NCBI GenBank assembly: GCA_019308645.1
Contig: JAFDHR010000168.1
Span: 1-5,670, forward strand
Length of the DNA: 5,670 nt
Reading direction: 5' to 3'
Source: Deltaproteobacteria bacterium
GTDB taxonomy: Bacteria; Desulfobacterota; DSM-4660; Desulfatiglandales; B25-G16
Both the position numbers and the translations under genes were made by a program. How positions within the stretch are numbered: the stretch's first letter is position 1; each line of letters starts with the position of its first letter. The notes under the pieces are model-generated. The model was not told the DNA's origin, made no database searches, and worked only from the letters and a program-made list of their open reading frames with translations. Positions 1-5,549 of this stretch are shown piece after piece.

Positions 1-44
1 GAGAAATCTTACCAATGTAACATGCTGAAAACTCAAGATTTCTC
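1..44. repeat. Perfect 10-bp inverted repeat, tail-to-tail ends of a dispersed repeat
   Basis: GAGAAATCTT at 1-10 is exactly reverse-complementary to AAGATTTCTC at 35-44, with 24 nt between them. GAGAAATCTT is also the 3' end of the dispersed repeat seen complete at 33-120 (minus) and 5491-5549 (plus). I therefore read bases 1-10 as the last bases of a plus-strand copy that begins outside the window, facing a minus-strand copy tail to tail. The sequence match is seen directly. The missing part of the left copy is inferred. Confidence 0.6.
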
Positions 45-120
45 CCTCTGGTCGAAATGACAGACCCGCCTGCCAGACGGCGGGCAGGTTCACTAAATCC
101 GACTTTTTACGAAGTCGTCA
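33..120 (-). repeat. Dispersed repeat, minus-strand copy (5' flank)
   Basis: Read on the minus strand, this holds TTCGTAAAAAGTC (RC of 100-112), a spacer, then TCTGTCATTTCGAC and GGAGAAATCTT (RC of 35-64). The 30-base core at 35-64 matches 5519-5548 in inverted orientation at 27 of 30 positions. The CGTAAAAAGTC block is also shared. This copy has a longer spacer than the 3' copy because it contains the GC-rich palindromic segment at 65-88. No reading frame or transposase is associated with it, so it looks like a small non-autonomous or REP-like intergenic repeat. Boundaries are approximate. Confidence 0.75.
65..88. repeat. GC-rich interleaved palindrome nested in the dispersed repeat
   Basis: Two 6-bp inverted repeats interleave here. 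CCCGCC (65-70) pairs with GGCGGG (79-84), and CCTGCC (69-74) pairs with GGCAGG (83-88). They overlap by two bases, so the two hairpins, each with an 8-nt loop, exclude each other. The segment lies inside the 5' copy of the dispersed repeat, at a place where the 3' copy has only a short AT-rich spacer. That suggests it was inserted there. It shares words (CCTGCC, GGCAGG, CAGAC) and the A-B-A'-B' order with the element at 4604-4661. Confidence 0.6.
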
Positions 121-171
121 AATATCACCGAATTAAAATAATGATACACATAATATCTATGGTATGTTGTC

Positions 172-702
172 ATGAAAGAGATAATTTTTGTAATTGGTGG
201 CTGTCGAAGCGGTAAAAGTAGTTTTGCACTCGATTATGCAAACAAACACTTTCGGCAAAAGGTTTTTTTGGCTACCTCTCAGGCGCTGGACGATGAGATG
301 AAAGAGCGTATTTTAAGGCACAGGGAAGTCCGAGGCCCTGATTGGATCACCATAGAGGAGCCTATAAAACTTGAAGATGCCCTGGAGTCCTTAAAGGCCC
401 GGGTCGATGTTGTTCTCATAGATTGCCTGACCTTATGGGTCAGCAATCTCTTAATGGATGGCGAAACAGAAGAAAAGATTCTATCCAGGGCGGAGGCCTT
501 CGTGGAATCAATGCAAAAGATTCCACAATCCATTATAGTGGTATCCAACGAGGTAGGCGCAGGGATTGTGCCGACAAATAAGATGGCCAGAGAATTTCGT
601 GATATTATTGGTATTTTGAATCAAAAGGTGGCTGCATGTTCAGACACTGTAGTGTTGGCCGTTGCAGGCCTGCCACATTTAATAAAAGGAAAGCTTCGAT
701 AG
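172..702 (+). CDS. cobU: Bifunctional adenosylcobinamide kinase / adenosylcobinamide-phosphate guanylyltransferase
   Basis: This cytosolic enzyme phosphorylates adenosylcobinamide and then transfers GMP from GTP to give adenosylcobinamide-GDP, the activated half-molecule used by CobS. The 176-residue product is normal length for the family. The P-loop GGCRSGKS is at residues 9-16. ATSQALDDEM at 34-43 precedes LRHREVRGPDW at 48-58, where His50 matches the guanylylated histidine of CobU (His46 in Salmonella, from family knowledge). DCLTLWVSNL at 84-93 carries the Walker-B-like Asp84, VSNEVGAGIVP is at 124-134, and a C-terminal FRDIIGILNQKVA block follows. The ATG at 172 gives the canonical N-terminus, but no clear Shine-Dalgarno precedes it. 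It is the first gene of the block and cobT starts 31 bp after its stop. An archaeal CobY is excluded by the P-loop architecture. Confidence 0.97.
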   Translation: MKEIIFVIGGCRSGKSSFALDYANKHFRQKVFLATSQALDDEMKERILRHREVRGPDWITIEEPIKLEDALESLKARVDVVLIDCLTLWVSNLLMDGETEEKILSRAEAFVESMQKIPQSIIVVSNEVGAGIVPTNKMAREFRDIIGILNQKVAACSDTVVLAVAGLPHLIKGKLR

Positions 703-723
703 TATTTCGGAATTTAGATTGAT

Positions 724-729
724 AGGAGG
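724..729 (+). promoter_or_regulatory. Shine-Dalgarno site that fixes the cobT start
   Basis: AGGAGG, a full consensus ribosome binding site, ends 4 nt before the ATG at 734. The frame is also open to an upstream TTG at 719, but starting there would place this site inside the coding region. The ATG at 734 is therefore preferred. It is the strongest Shine-Dalgarno in the window, and it contrasts with the absence of one before cobU. Confidence 0.85.
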
Positions 730-733
730 AGCA

Positions 734-1798
734 ATGAACTTATCGGAAATAATCTCAGGCATTGAAGGAGCAGACAAAGACTTCATGGAGCGGGCCAGGG
801 GGCACACATCCGAATTGGTAATGCCCCAAAGGGCATTGGGAGAACTCCATGTTATTGGAGAGCGGTTGTGCGGAATCCAGAGAACATTAACCCCGTCAGT
901 AAGCAAAAAAGCCTTTTTAGTTATGGCAGGTGACCATGGTATAGCTGGATCTGGTGTAAGCGCCTACCCCCAGGTTGTTACTGGCGAGATGGTGAAAACA
1001 TTCCTGAGGGGTGGTGCGGGGATTAATGTCCTTTCCCGCCAGATTGGTGCCCGGGTCATAGTGATGGATGCAGGAATCATCCCTGATATACCCCCACAAG
1101 CCTCTGAGGATAAGCGTTTGATTGTCAGGAAGGTTACCAGGGGAACCAAAGATTTCAGCAAGGGTCCTGCCATGACCAGGGATCAAGCAGAATCTGCCAT
1201 TTTAAAAGGGTTCGAGGCAGCTAAAGAGCTTTTTGAGGAGGGATTGGATCTCCTTGGCACAGGAGATATGGGGATTGGTAATACCTCAGCATCCAGCGCT
1301 ATTGGCGCGGTTATAACCAGAATGCCTGTGGAAAGGATGACCGGCCGGGGTACAGGAATTGACGATAATGGTCTTCAAAGAAAGTGTGAGGCCATAAAAA
1401 AAGGTATAGAGATAAATAATCCAGAGCCAGAGGATCCTATGGGTGTTTTGGCAAAGGTAGGGGGGTTTGAAATAGGTGCTATTACAGGCGCTATTCTGGC
1501 AGCGGCCTTTTTTAAAAGGCCTGCGGTAGTTGATGGATTTATATCAGGCGCTGGTGCCCTTATAGCCCATGGGCTCTGCCCTGCTGTCAGTGACTACATG
1601 TTTGCCGGTCATCAGTCGGAAGAACAGGGCCATAAAATTATGCTTGACTACTTAGGGCTTTCTCCAATTCTCAACCTCGGGATGAGGTTGGGAGAAGGGA
1701 CTGGAGCTGCACTGGCTATGCATATAATCGAGGCAGGGGCACGCATAATTAATGAGATGTTAACCTTTGAGGAAGCTGGGGTAAGCAAGGATGAATAA
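734..1798 (+). CDS. cobT: Nicotinate-nucleotide--dimethylbenzimidazole phosphoribosyltransferase
   Basis: This enzyme transfers phosphoribose from nicotinate mononucleotide to the lower-ligand base, giving alpha-ribazole 5'-phosphate for CobS. The 354-residue length is typical. The AMAGDHGIAGSGVSAYPQ-like block is at about residues 64-80, RGGAGINVLSRQ at 92-103, GTGDMGIGNTS at 175-185, TGRGTGIDD at 203-211, and the catalytic loop GMRLGEGTGAAL at 316-327. Glu321 corresponds to Salmonella Glu317 and Lys217 to Lys213, a constant offset of four. By the same offset Asp178 replaces Glu174, a conservative change in an active-site motif. The start is set by the AGGAGG at 724-729. The gene lies 31 bp after cobU and 33 bp before cobS. 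CobT enzymes accept several benzimidazoles, so the base used here is not determined. Confidence 0.97.
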   Translation: MNLSEIISGIEGADKDFMERARGHTSELVMPQRALGELHVIGERLCGIQRTLTPSVSKKAFLVMAGDHGIAGSGVSAYPQVVTGEMVKTFLRGGAGINVLSRQIGARVIVMDAGIIPDIPPQASEDKRLIVRKVTRGTKDFSKGPAMTRDQAESAILKGFEAAKELFEEGLDLLGTGDMGIGNTSASSAIGAVITRMPVERMTGRGTGIDDNGLQRKCEAIKKGIEINNPEPEDPMGVLAKVGGFEIGAITGAILAAAFFKRPAVVDGFISGAGALIAHGLCPAVSDYMFAGHQSEEQGHKIMLDYLGLSPILNLGMRLGEGTGAALAMHIIEAGARIINEMLTFEEAGVSKDE

Positions 1799-1831
1799 TT
1801 TTTTGTGTCCTCCTCAAGCACATGGGATTTA

Positions 1832-2560
1832 ATGAAACAATTTATTTCAGCATTACAGTTTCTGACCATCCTGCCATTGGGAAAGCCCAGGGACTTGGAT
1901 GCCCCCAAAATAATACCCTGGTTTCCCGTTGTTGGGCTGGCCATTGGATTGCTGCTTGTGTTTGGCGATTGTGTATTTTTAATGTTATGGCCGGTTGCCA
2001 TTGTATCGGTGCTTGATGTTTTGCTTCTTGCTGTCCTTTCCGGAGGGCTACACTTAGATGGATTGGGGGATACGGCAGATGGTCTTTTAAGCCATAGGTC
2101 TACTGAGCAGGCTTTGACTATCATGAGGGACAGCCGCATTGGTGTTATGGGGCTGCTTGCCATTGTCTTTATATTGGCCATTAAATGGGCTGGCATTTAT
2201 TATTTAGAGAATCATAGGGCTCTGTATCTTCTCATAATACCGGCATATTCCCGGGGTGCCATGATGTTTGGCGTCAAATATTTAAACTATGGAAGACCTC
2301 AAGGGGGAATAGGCACTGATTTTTTTTCTGATAAACCTCCCATATATGCCTTATCTATTATCCTTCTGCCCGTATTTTTTTCCTTTTGGTTGGGGTTAGA
2401 CAGTGTCCGGCTCAACAGTCTATTTATTGTCATGACTGTGCTCATCCTTTTTTATTACAAGAGGCGTACAGGCTGTATCACTGGAGACATGCTTGGAGCA
2501 ATTGCCGAAATTGAGGAGGCCGGACTGTTTTTGATTGCATGCATTGGAGTGGGCCAATGA
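1832..2560 (+). CDS. cobS: Adenosylcobinamide-GDP ribazoletransferase (cobalamin synthase)
   Basis: This integral-membrane enzyme joins adenosylcobinamide-GDP with alpha-ribazole (phosphate), releasing GMP and completing the nucleotide loop. From the ATG at 1832 it has 242 residues, close to the usual 250. The N-terminus FISALQFLTILPLG (residues 4-17) is typical. HLDGLGDTADGLLSH at 74-88 carries the conserved acidic motif, MRDSRIGVMG is at 98-107, and CITGDMLGAIAEIEEA at 215-230 is the C-terminal signature. Hydrophobic segments lie near residues 33-53, 55-70, 107-124, 171-189, 195-209 and 230-241. An in-frame GTG at 1805 would add nine residues (MSSSSTWDL). I prefer 1832 for its match to family N-termini, although its only upstream purine stretch (GGGA) is weak. 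The stop overlaps the cobD start as ATGA. Confidence 0.96.
   Translation: MKQFISALQFLTILPLGKPRDLDAPKIIPWFPVVGLAIGLLLVFGDCVFLMLWPVAIVSVLDVLLLAVLSGGLHLDGLGDTADGLLSHRSTEQALTIMRDSRIGVMGLLAIVFILAIKWAGIYYLENHRALYLLIIPAYSRGAMMFGVKYLNYGRPQGGIGTDFFSDKPPIYALSIILLPVFFSFWLGLDSVRLNSLFIVMTVLILFYYKRRTGCITGDMLGAIAEIEEAGLFLIACIGVGQ
2546..2549 (+). promoter_or_regulatory. Shine-Dalgarno site for cobD inside the cobS end
   Basis: GGAG lies 7 nt before the ATG at 2557, within the last codons of cobS. It supports 2557 over the in-frame ATG at 2539, which would sit upstream of this site and has no purine-rich stretch of its own. Together with the ATGA overlap (2557-2560) it indicates translational coupling of cobD to cobS. 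Confidence 0.7.
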
Positions 2561-3633
2561 TCAGAGGTCATGGCGGAAATATCTATGATGTAGCACAGAA
2601 TATTGGTTGCTCACCAGATGATATTATTGATATGAGCAGCAATACAAATCCTCTCGGGCCTGTCCCTGGACTCATTGAGTATCTTAGGGAAAATCTTAAG
2701 GCAATCTTTGCCTTTCCGGAGGTCGACAGTAATAAGCTTATAAAATCCTTTGCCAACTATTATAAAATAAGAGCAGAGCAGGTTCTTGCTGGAAACGGAA
2801 CAACTCAGTTTATATATACCCTGCCCCTGGCCCTTGGGACTAAAAAGGCCCTTGTTTTGGGTCCTACATATGCAGATTATGGTGATGCTTGCCAGATGCA
2901 CAGAATAGACTGCGCGTATGTGATGGCAAAGGAAGCAAACCTATTTCAATCTAATATTATGGATATTAGAGCCTGTTTAGGGGATATTGATACGGTTTTT
3001 ATCTGCAATCCAAATAATCCGACTGGCAGCCTGATTACAAGAACAGATTTGGTAAAACTATGTGAAGCTTATCCTGGAATCCGTTTTTTGATTGATGAAT
3101 CTTATTTACCTTTTACAGAGGAGTATGATGAAACGACTATGATCCAGGCTGATCTTTCAAATGTCATTGTCATACACTCATTCTCTAAAATTTTTGGGAT
3201 ACCGGGGTTACGACTCGGGTTTTTGATTGCTTCATCGGAAATAATAGAACAATTCAAACGGCTTTACCAACCATGGTGTGTGAATAGTTTGGCCCAGATT
3301 GCCGGAGATTTTTTGCTGGAGCATTTTTTGGCGGACAATAACTTTCTTAAGGAGACGCAGGCCTTTGTTGTAAATGAGAAGCATTTGCTTGAAGAGAGGC
3401 TTAAAAATACGAAACCCCTGAAGCTTTTCCCGAGTATGGCATCGTTTGTCCTGATTAAGATAAAAGAGCGCTTTGATGCTGGAGAGCTTTGCTCCATGAT
3501 GGTTAAGGGGAGGGTTTTGTTTCGTGACTGTAGTAATTTTAAAGGTCTTTCTGATCGGTTTGTTCGGATTACCCTAAAAAGTTCAGACATCAATGCAATG
3601 GTTGCTGATAGAATTTGGAAAATCTTTGTCTGA
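2557..3633 (+). CDS. cobD: L-threonine-O-3-phosphate decarboxylase (PLP-dependent)
   Basis: This enzyme decarboxylates threonine phosphate to (R)-1-amino-2-propanol phosphate, the linker that CbiB attaches to cobyric acid. The 358-residue protein has the class I/II aminotransferase fold signature. IDMSSNTNPLGP is at residues 24-35, AGNGTTQFIY at 78-87 (cofactor phosphate region), CNPNNPTG at 150-157 and LIDESYLPF at 178-186 with Asp180 for the pyridine nitrogen. SFSKIFGIPGLRLGF at 208-222 carries Lys211, the expected Schiff-base lysine. The RDCSNFKGLSDRFVRI block at 323-338 is characteristic of CobD rather than of its close relative HisC, histidinol-phosphate aminotransferase. Its place between cobS and cbiB agrees. 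It overlaps cobS by 4 bp, and its stop is 1 bp from the cbiB ATG. The substrate needs a threonine kinase (PduX-like) that is not in this window. Confidence 0.94.
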   Translation: MIRGHGGNIYDVAQNIGCSPDDIIDMSSNTNPLGPVPGLIEYLRENLKAIFAFPEVDSNKLIKSFANYYKIRAEQVLAGNGTTQFIYTLPLALGTKKALVLGPTYADYGDACQMHRIDCAYVMAKEANLFQSNIMDIRACLGDIDTVFICNPNNPTGSLITRTDLVKLCEAYPGIRFLIDESYLPFTEEYDETTMIQADLSNVIVIHSFSKIFGIPGLRLGFLIASSEIIEQFKRLYQPWCVNSLAQIAGDFLLEHFLADNNFLKETQAFVVNEKHLLEERLKNTKPLKLFPSMASFVLIKIKERFDAGELCSMMVKGRVLFRDCSNFKGLSDRFVRITLKSSDINAMVADRIWKIFV

Positions 3634-3634
3634 T

Positions 3635-4603
3635 ATGGAAATTGCTCCTTTTTGGTGCATATTGCCCATGGCCTTTCTCCTCGATTTAATCCTGGGGGAT
3701 CCAAGATGGCTTCCCCATCCAATTAGATGGATGGGTGGATGGATAGAGAGATGGGAGCCGTATTTTAGAAGATTTAACTTTAGTCTGACTGCCTCTGGTT
3801 GCCTCTTTGTCATATCGCTTGTGATTGGAACATTCATAATAACATGGGGGATTCTTTTTATTGCCAATGCTATTCACCTATACCTTTATATAATCATGCA
3901 GATTATACTTATCTACTATACCCTGTCAGTCAAGTCTTTACGATCAGCAGCCATGGATATTTACAGAACATTGAAGTGCGGAAAACTCCAAGAGGCAAAA
4001 CATAAGCTATCTCATATCGTTGGAAGGGATATGGAGCCACTTGATGAACAGGGCGTAATGAGGGGAACGGTGGAAAGCGTAGCGGAAAACCTGGTAGACG
4101 GTGTTGTATCCCCCATATTTTTTGCAGCAGTAGGGGGAGCGCCTCTTGCTTTAACCTACAAAATGATCAACACCCTTGATTCCATGATTGGCTACAAAGA
4201 TGAAAGGTATTCGAAATTCGGAAGTTGTGCGGCACGGCTCGACGATCTTGCAAACTTTATCCCTGCCCGACTTTCGATTCTGATTATTTCCCTTGCGGCC
4301 ATTATAATTAAAGGCACTGGGCGAGAGACCTTTATAACAGCAGTAAAGGAAGGGAGAAACCATCTCAGCCCAAATGCCGGGTTCCCGGAGGCAGCCTTTG
4401 CAGGGGAATTGGGTATTAAACTGGGTGGACCCAATTATTACAGAGGAAACCTTGTGGATAAACCATACATAGGCGCCAACCTTGGGGATATAGGCATAGA
4501 GCATATCAGGCAGGCCTGCTATCTCATGGTCCTTTCTGCACTACTTTGCTTGATTTTGTGCTGGGGTTGTGTGATTCTTTTTAGGTTATCCACGGGCTAC
4601 TGA
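3635..4603 (+). CDS. cbiB: Adenosylcobinamide-phosphate synthase, membrane protein
   Basis: CbiB joins adenosylcobyric acid with aminopropanol phosphate to make adenosylcobinamide phosphate, in the membrane. From the ATG at 3635 it has 322 residues, the normal size. LLDLILGDPRWLPHPIRWMG (15-34) is the family N-terminal signature. The long central block runs from VGRDMEPLDEQGVMRGTVES (129-148) through VAENLVDGVVSPIFF (149-163) and YKMINTLDSMIGYKDERY (175-192) to ARLDDLANFIPARL (200-213). HLSPNAGFPEAAFAGELG at 243-260 and KLGGPNYYRG at 262-271 follow. Hydrophobic segments lie near 5-20, 55-80, 81-97, 213-226 and 294-317. An upstream in-frame ATG at 3593 would overlap cobD by 41 bp and add 14 residues with no family counterpart, so 3635 is chosen. 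No strong Shine-Dalgarno is seen, and coupling to the cobD stop 1 bp away is likely. Confidence 0.96.
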   Translation: MEIAPFWCILPMAFLLDLILGDPRWLPHPIRWMGGWIERWEPYFRRFNFSLTASGCLFVISLVIGTFIITWGILFIANAIHLYLYIIMQIILIYYTLSVKSLRSAAMDIYRTLKCGKLQEAKHKLSHIVGRDMEPLDEQGVMRGTVESVAENLVDGVVSPIFFAAVGGAPLALTYKMINTLDSMIGYKDERYSKFGSCAARLDDLANFIPARLSILIISLAAIIIKGTGRETFITAVKEGRNHLSPNAGFPEAAFAGELGIKLGGPNYYRGNLVDKPYIGANLGDIGIEHIRQACYLMVLSALLCLILCWGCVILFRLSTGY

Positions 4604-4661
4604 CCTGTCTGCGTGCGCCTGCCTGTGCCGATACGGCAGACAGGGCCAAGCACAGGCAGGC
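4604..4661. repeat. GC-rich element of two interleaved inverted repeats
   Basis: CCTGTCTGC (4604-4612) pairs perfectly with GCAGACAGG (4636-4644). GCCTGCCTGTGC (4617-4628) pairs perfectly with GCACAGGCAGGC (4650-4661). The order is A-B-A'-B', so the two stems (9 and 12 bp) cross, as in a pseudoknot. A third small hairpin, TGCCG (4626-4630) with CGGCA (4634-4638), competes with both. It starts directly after the cbiB stop and fills most of the 82-bp gap before the phosphatase gene. No T-run follows on the plus strand, so it is not a standard intrinsic terminator. It may be a REP-like dispersed element or an RNA structure in the transcript. Confidence 0.8.
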
Positions 4662-4685
4662 AACTGACTATTGACATTAAAGGCA

Positions 4686-5291
4686 ATGTCTACAAAAGTA
4701 ATCTTAATCAGACATGGAGAAACAGACTGGAGTTACCAGAAAAGATATTGTGGTTTTACTGATATAGGGTTAAACGAGAAAGGCAGACAGCAGGCAAGAA
4801 GGCTTCATAAAAGATTAACTAAAGAAAAAGTCCATAAAATTTATTCAAGCAATATGAAAAGAACGGTTCAATTTGCTAAGATAGTTTTTAAGGATGTGTC
4901 AATAAAAGAAATGGTATATCTTCGGGAAATGAACTTTGGCATATTTGAAGGTTTAACATATCAAGATATCATGGAAAAATATCCCCGGATTTATAGAAAC
5001 TGGTTAGAGAATCCCCTTGATATTATTATTCCCCGGGGTGAAAGCTTAAGAACTTTGGCAAGAAGGGTGAGAAAGGCATTAAAAAGGATTTTATCTCAAA
5101 ATAGTGATAAAAAGGTTGCTGTTTTTACCCACGGGGGCCCCATAAGAGTGATTTTATGTGATATTTTAAAATTAGACCTAAAAGGAATCTGGAAGATAGA
5201 GCAAGAGTTAGCCAGTATAAGTATAATTGAGTTCGTTGAAGGAAGAGGCAAGGTTTACCTACTAAATGATATCTCATATTTACATGGCTAA
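4686..5291 (+). CDS. cobC: Histidine phosphatase, probable alpha-ribazole phosphatase
   Basis: This is a member of the histidine phosphatase (phosphoglycerate-mutase-like) superfamily. In this context it probably dephosphorylates alpha-ribazole phosphate or adenosylcobalamin phosphate. The ATG at 4686 gives 201 residues, normal for CobC. LIRHGETDW at 7-15 holds the phospho-accepting His10. GFTDIGLNEKGRQQA (23-37) and IYSSNMKRT (52-60, Arg59) follow. LREMNFGIFEGLTYQDI (79-95) includes Glu81, and VFTHGGPIR (146-154) has the second His149. All four catalytic residues are present. An upstream in-frame TTG at 4671 adds five residues. The only purine stretch (AAAGG, 4679-4683) is 2 nt from the ATG, so the start is not certain. 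The gene is visibly AT-richer than its neighbours: 14 G/C of 60 at 4801-4860 against 28 of 60 in cobT at 1201-1260. Substrate assignment rests partly on context, since this superfamily is hard to call by sequence. Confidence 0.85.
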   Translation: MSTKVILIRHGETDWSYQKRYCGFTDIGLNEKGRQQARRLHKRLTKEKVHKIYSSNMKRTVQFAKIVFKDVSIKEMVYLREMNFGIFEGLTYQDIMEKYPRIYRNWLENPLDIIIPRGESLRTLARRVRKALKRILSQNSDKKVAVFTHGGPIRVILCDILKLDLKGIWKIEQELASISIIEFVEGRGKVYLLNDISYLHG

Positions 5292-5390
5292 GATTATATT
5301 TATCCTTTGAGCCGTTATAATTAGTGCCTGAACGAAAACTATCCAAAGCTCTCATTTCGAGTAAAATTGATATTTCAAACACTTATCCTC

Positions 5391-5457
5391 CCCCTCCCCT
5401 TTGTCCCCTCCTCTCCGAGGCGTAGGCTCTACGAGCCGGAGGCCACGAGGGGAGGGG
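5391..5457. repeat. C-rich/G-rich hairpin element
   Basis: CCCCTCCCCT (5391-5400) pairs perfectly with AGGGGAGGGG (5448-5457). CCCCTC (5405-5410) can instead pair with GAGGGG at 5447-5452 or 5452-5457. An inner stem combines CTCC (5413-5416) with GGAG (5438-5441), GGC (5419-5421) with GCC (5435-5437), and GTAG (5422-5425) with CTAC (5429-5432) around a GCT loop. It is a strong potential cruciform or RNA hairpin about 100 bp beyond cobC. It could protect or end the transcript, but no T-run follows immediately, so I class it as an intergenic palindromic repeat. Confidence 0.7.
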
Positions 5458-5490
5458 AAATATCAGTTTTTCGAGACGTTCAATTATCAG

Positions 5491-5549
5491 GAACTCGTAA
5501 AAAGTCATATTCGGCCAATCTGTCATTTCGACTACAAGGAGAAATCTTG
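5491..5549 (+). repeat. Dispersed repeat, plus-strand copy (3' flank)
   Basis: It starts with GAACTCGTAAAAAGTCA (5491-5507), has an 11-nt spacer, then TCTGTCATTTCGAC (5519-5532) and GGAGAAATCTT (5538-5548). The 30-base core at 5519-5548 is identical at 27 of 30 positions to the reverse complement of 35-64. The shared CGTAAAAAGTC block keeps the same order relative to the core. This copy lacks the GC-rich insert of the 5' copy, so it is probably closer to the basic form of the repeat. Confidence 0.75.

Noticed and set aside
151..156. TAATAT as a -10 box upstream of cobU
   Set aside because: The -35 position at normal spacing (around 128-133) shows no resemblance to TTGACA. In AT-rich upstream DNA a TAATAT alone is weak evidence.
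1..171. Cobalamin riboswitch upstream of cobU
   Set aside because: I looked for a B12-box-like GCCACTG and the multi-stem layout. Neither is present in the 171 available bases, which are mostly occupied by repeats. A riboswitch further upstream cannot be excluded.
3593..3637. Earlier ATG start for CbiB at 3593
   Set aside because: It overlaps cobD by 41 bp and adds 14 residues absent from the family's usual N-terminus. The ATG at 3635 fits both the family and the 1-bp spacing from the cobD stop.
3728..3754. GGATGGATGGGTGGATGGAT run inside cbiB as a simple-sequence repeat
   Set aside because: It encodes the conserved Arg-Trp-Met-Gly region of CbiB, so it is explained by Trp, Met and Gly codons and not by a repeat tract.
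4604..4670. Rho-independent terminator after cbiB
   Set aside because: Stems are strong, but the bases after them (AACTGACTATTGACA) contain no T-run on the plus strand.
4671..4676. TTGACA resembling a -35 box just before cobC
   Set aside because: At 17-bp spacing the -10 position reads AAAAGT, a poor match, and it would lie inside the coding region, so transcription would begin after the start codon.
1..5549. Composite transposon with the dispersed repeats as its ends
   Set aside because: No transposase or integrase is encoded between or next to the repeats, and the copies differ in internal structure. No target duplication is visible.
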